Below, piece by piece: positions 63,069 to 64,000 of a stretch of 64,000 nt of DNA. The notes beneath the pieces are model-generated. The model did no database searches. It was not told where the DNA came from and saw only the letters and a list, made by a program, of their open reading frames with translations. Position numbers and translations under genes: made by a program. The first letter of the stretch is position 1, and the number at the start of each line of letters is the position of its first letter. The stretch comes from Metabacillus litoralis (GTDB lineage: Bacteria > Bacillota > Bacilli > Bacillales > Bacillaceae): the NCBI RefSeq assembly GCF_003667825.1, contig NZ_CP033043.1, positions 4,596,501 through 4,660,500 of the forward strand, read 5' to 3'.

Positions 63069-63217
63069 GTAAGCACCTCTCATGATTTAGAAAATAATTC
63101 TTAAATGCCAGTAATACTTTAAACCGAATAACAAAATTATACAAGAAAAATAAGATAACATTACTTTTGTAATCGTCGTTTTTTAGATACAATAACTTAA
63201 AAACTGAGGTGAAGATA

Positions 63218-63601
63218 ATGGAATTTAAAATGAAGAAAGAAGTTGGCTTTACAACAACAACAGAATATGGAGAATTGCATGTAGCGGGAGATGAAGCCTA
63301 TGGATATAGACCATATCAACTAATGGTCGCATCAATTGCTGTTTGTAGTGGTGGTGTATTGCGGAAGATTTTAGCTAAGAAAAGAATAGAGATAGAGGAT
63401 ATAACGATATCTACTGATGTAGAACGTAATGAGGCTGAAGCAAATAAGATTGAAAAGATACATATTCACTATAAAATTAAAGGTCAAAATTTAAACGAAA
63501 ATAAAATTCATCAATCAATTTTATTAGCTAGTAAAAATTGTCCAATGGCTCAGTCTGTTAAAGGGAGTATTGAGATTGAGGAAACATTTGAGTTGATTTA
63601 A
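63218..63601 (+). CDS. OsmC/Ohr-family protein
   Basis: A 127-aa protein of the OsmC fold. Both family cysteines are present: Cys43 in MVASIAVCSGG and Cys108 in LASKNCPMAQSV. In OsmC and Ohr these two reduce organic hydroperoxides. ATG at 63218 has GAGGTGA upstream; the GTG at 63209 is part of that site. The glutamate/arginine of Ohr cannot be placed with certainty, so it may belong to the less-studied YhfA-like branch. Confidence 0.83.
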   Translation: MEFKMKKEVGFTTTTEYGELHVAGDEAYGYRPYQLMVASIAVCSGGVLRKILAKKRIEIEDITISTDVERNEAEANKIEKIHIHYKIKGQNLNENKIHQSILLASKNCPMAQSVKGSIEIEETFELI

Positions 63602-63608
63602 AGTGAAA

Positions 63609-63640
63609 AGCCAGGTGAGTGATCACCTGGCTATATTTTT
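63609..63640. terminator. Terminator between convergent genes
   Basis: AGCCAGGTGA pairs perfectly with TCACCTGGCT around GTGA, followed by a T-rich run. Confidence 0.85.
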
Positions 63641-64000
63641 TATAATGATAGAATTTCCGGTTCACTTGAAGACTTTTCGAAATAACGATAAGAAGAAGGT
63701 GAAATTTTTAAAAGCATATAGTTAGGATCATCCGCACTTGGTATCCAATTTTTTAAGTGCTCATTCCAGAACTTTTCTTTAAGCTCTTTAGATTCCTCTA
63801 CCATAACTGTTCCTTCCACTTCCACGTATGGATCGTCCCATCCATTACAATCATTTCCTAATAAAATATGAACATTAGGGTTTGTGTTAATATCCTCAAC
63901 CTTGTGGGTATCTTTATTGGTAGCTGTATATAAAACTAAATCCTCGTTAAAAAACAGCATGAATCGAGAGAAAGGCTTGTTTTGACTGATAGTTGCTAAT
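63640..64000 (-). CDS. Pyridoxamine 5-phosphate oxidase-like general stress protein, 5-prime truncated by the window edge
   Basis: The frame runs off the right edge: before the internal Met at 63960 the same frame reads LATISQNKPFSRFMLFF, the typical first strands of flavin-binding general stress protein 26 (YdaG-like) members. It continues LVLYTATNKDTHKVEDINTN, NPNVHILLG and YVEVEGTVMVEES, and ends SSYRYFEKSSSEPEILSL. About 25-30 N-terminal residues are probably missing. Relatives bind FMN or a similar cofactor; the reaction is unknown. An ATG at 63960 is therefore not the true start. Confidence 0.8.
   Translation of the reverse strand, partial: LATISQNKPFSRFMLFFNEDLVLYTATNKDTHKVEDINTNPNVHILLGNDCNGWDDPYVEVEGTVMVEESKELKEKFWNEHLKNWIPSADDPNYMLLKISPSSYRYFEKSSSEPEILSL

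Overview
The window looks like chromosomal DNA of a low-GC, Gram-positive, endospore-forming member of the Bacillaceae. The evidence is AT-rich codon use, strong AGGAGG ribosome sites, lipobox lipoproteins, an S-box (SAM) riboswitch, a GlpP-type antiterminator, a sigma-B-type promoter, and blocks that match Bacillus subtilis gene order (natK/natR/natA/natB; yfkM-yfkK-yfkJ-yfkI-yfkH-yfkF). I see no phage, insertion sequence, CRISPR array, rRNA or tRNA.

Layout. 0-11 kb: two small orphan genes; a SAM-riboswitch-controlled ribose-type ABC transporter; a polar amino acid ABC transporter; aspartokinase III; a PfkB sugar kinase; two small minus-strand genes. 11-17.4 kb: three two-domain DUF2294/MpsC-like paralogues with an unknown helical protein, an orphan membrane histidine kinase, and a secreted coiled-coil/3D-domain wall protein. 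17.4-27.4 kb: an Fsr-type MFS exporter, NatAB with its LytTR two-component system, a CBO0543-type membrane protein, and a heterodimeric ABC exporter. 27.4-33.4 kb: an operon for glycerol-3-phosphate uptake and release (glpP, ugpC, ugpA, ugpE, ugpB, GDPD). 33.7-38.8 kb: an AGCS amino acid symporter, a gamma-SASP-like small protein, and a GntR-ABC-permease operon with a perfect operator. 39-48.9 kb: HemAT globin sensor, ABC-F factor YfmR, a formyl-THF cyclo-ligase-like protein, bacterial nitric oxide synthase, a DUF2639 peptide, a membrane chemoreceptor and an MFS transporter. 49-57 kb: a DUF1992 protein, a lipoprotein, an alpha/beta hydrolase and a five-gene Opp/Dpp-class importer with a cre site. 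57-64 kb: a GNAT enzyme, then the yfk block, an OsmC protein and the truncated start of a flavin-binding stress protein.

How the genes work together. Several operons carry readable control sites. SAM closes the sugar-type importer. GlpP probably opens its own operon through a leader hairpin. NatR probably binds three direct repeats spaced exactly 21 bp in front of natAB. The YtrA-like repressor probably binds an 11-bp-arm palindrome before its own gene. CcpA probably represses the Opp-class system, which suggests that system carries sugars. In all three importers where the binding-protein gene is first, a hairpin follows that gene, presumably to make more binding protein than membrane parts.

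The most unusual content is a set of intergenic repeat arrays with rigid spacing. Arrays at 17.49 kb and 57.18 kb have different sequences but the same 52-bp design: 10-nt inverted arms, 25-nt loop and 7-nt linker. They even share the sequence of their last linkers. A third array at 42.58 kb has ten unit starts exactly 103 bp apart, each unit built from about 21-bp sub-repeats. A fourth at 40.34 kb has a strict 21-bp period. A degenerate pair at 9.44 kb is also 52 bp apart. None of these periods is a multiple of three except 21, and none of the arrays is coding. I regard this family of helically phased arrays as the best candidate for something undescribed.
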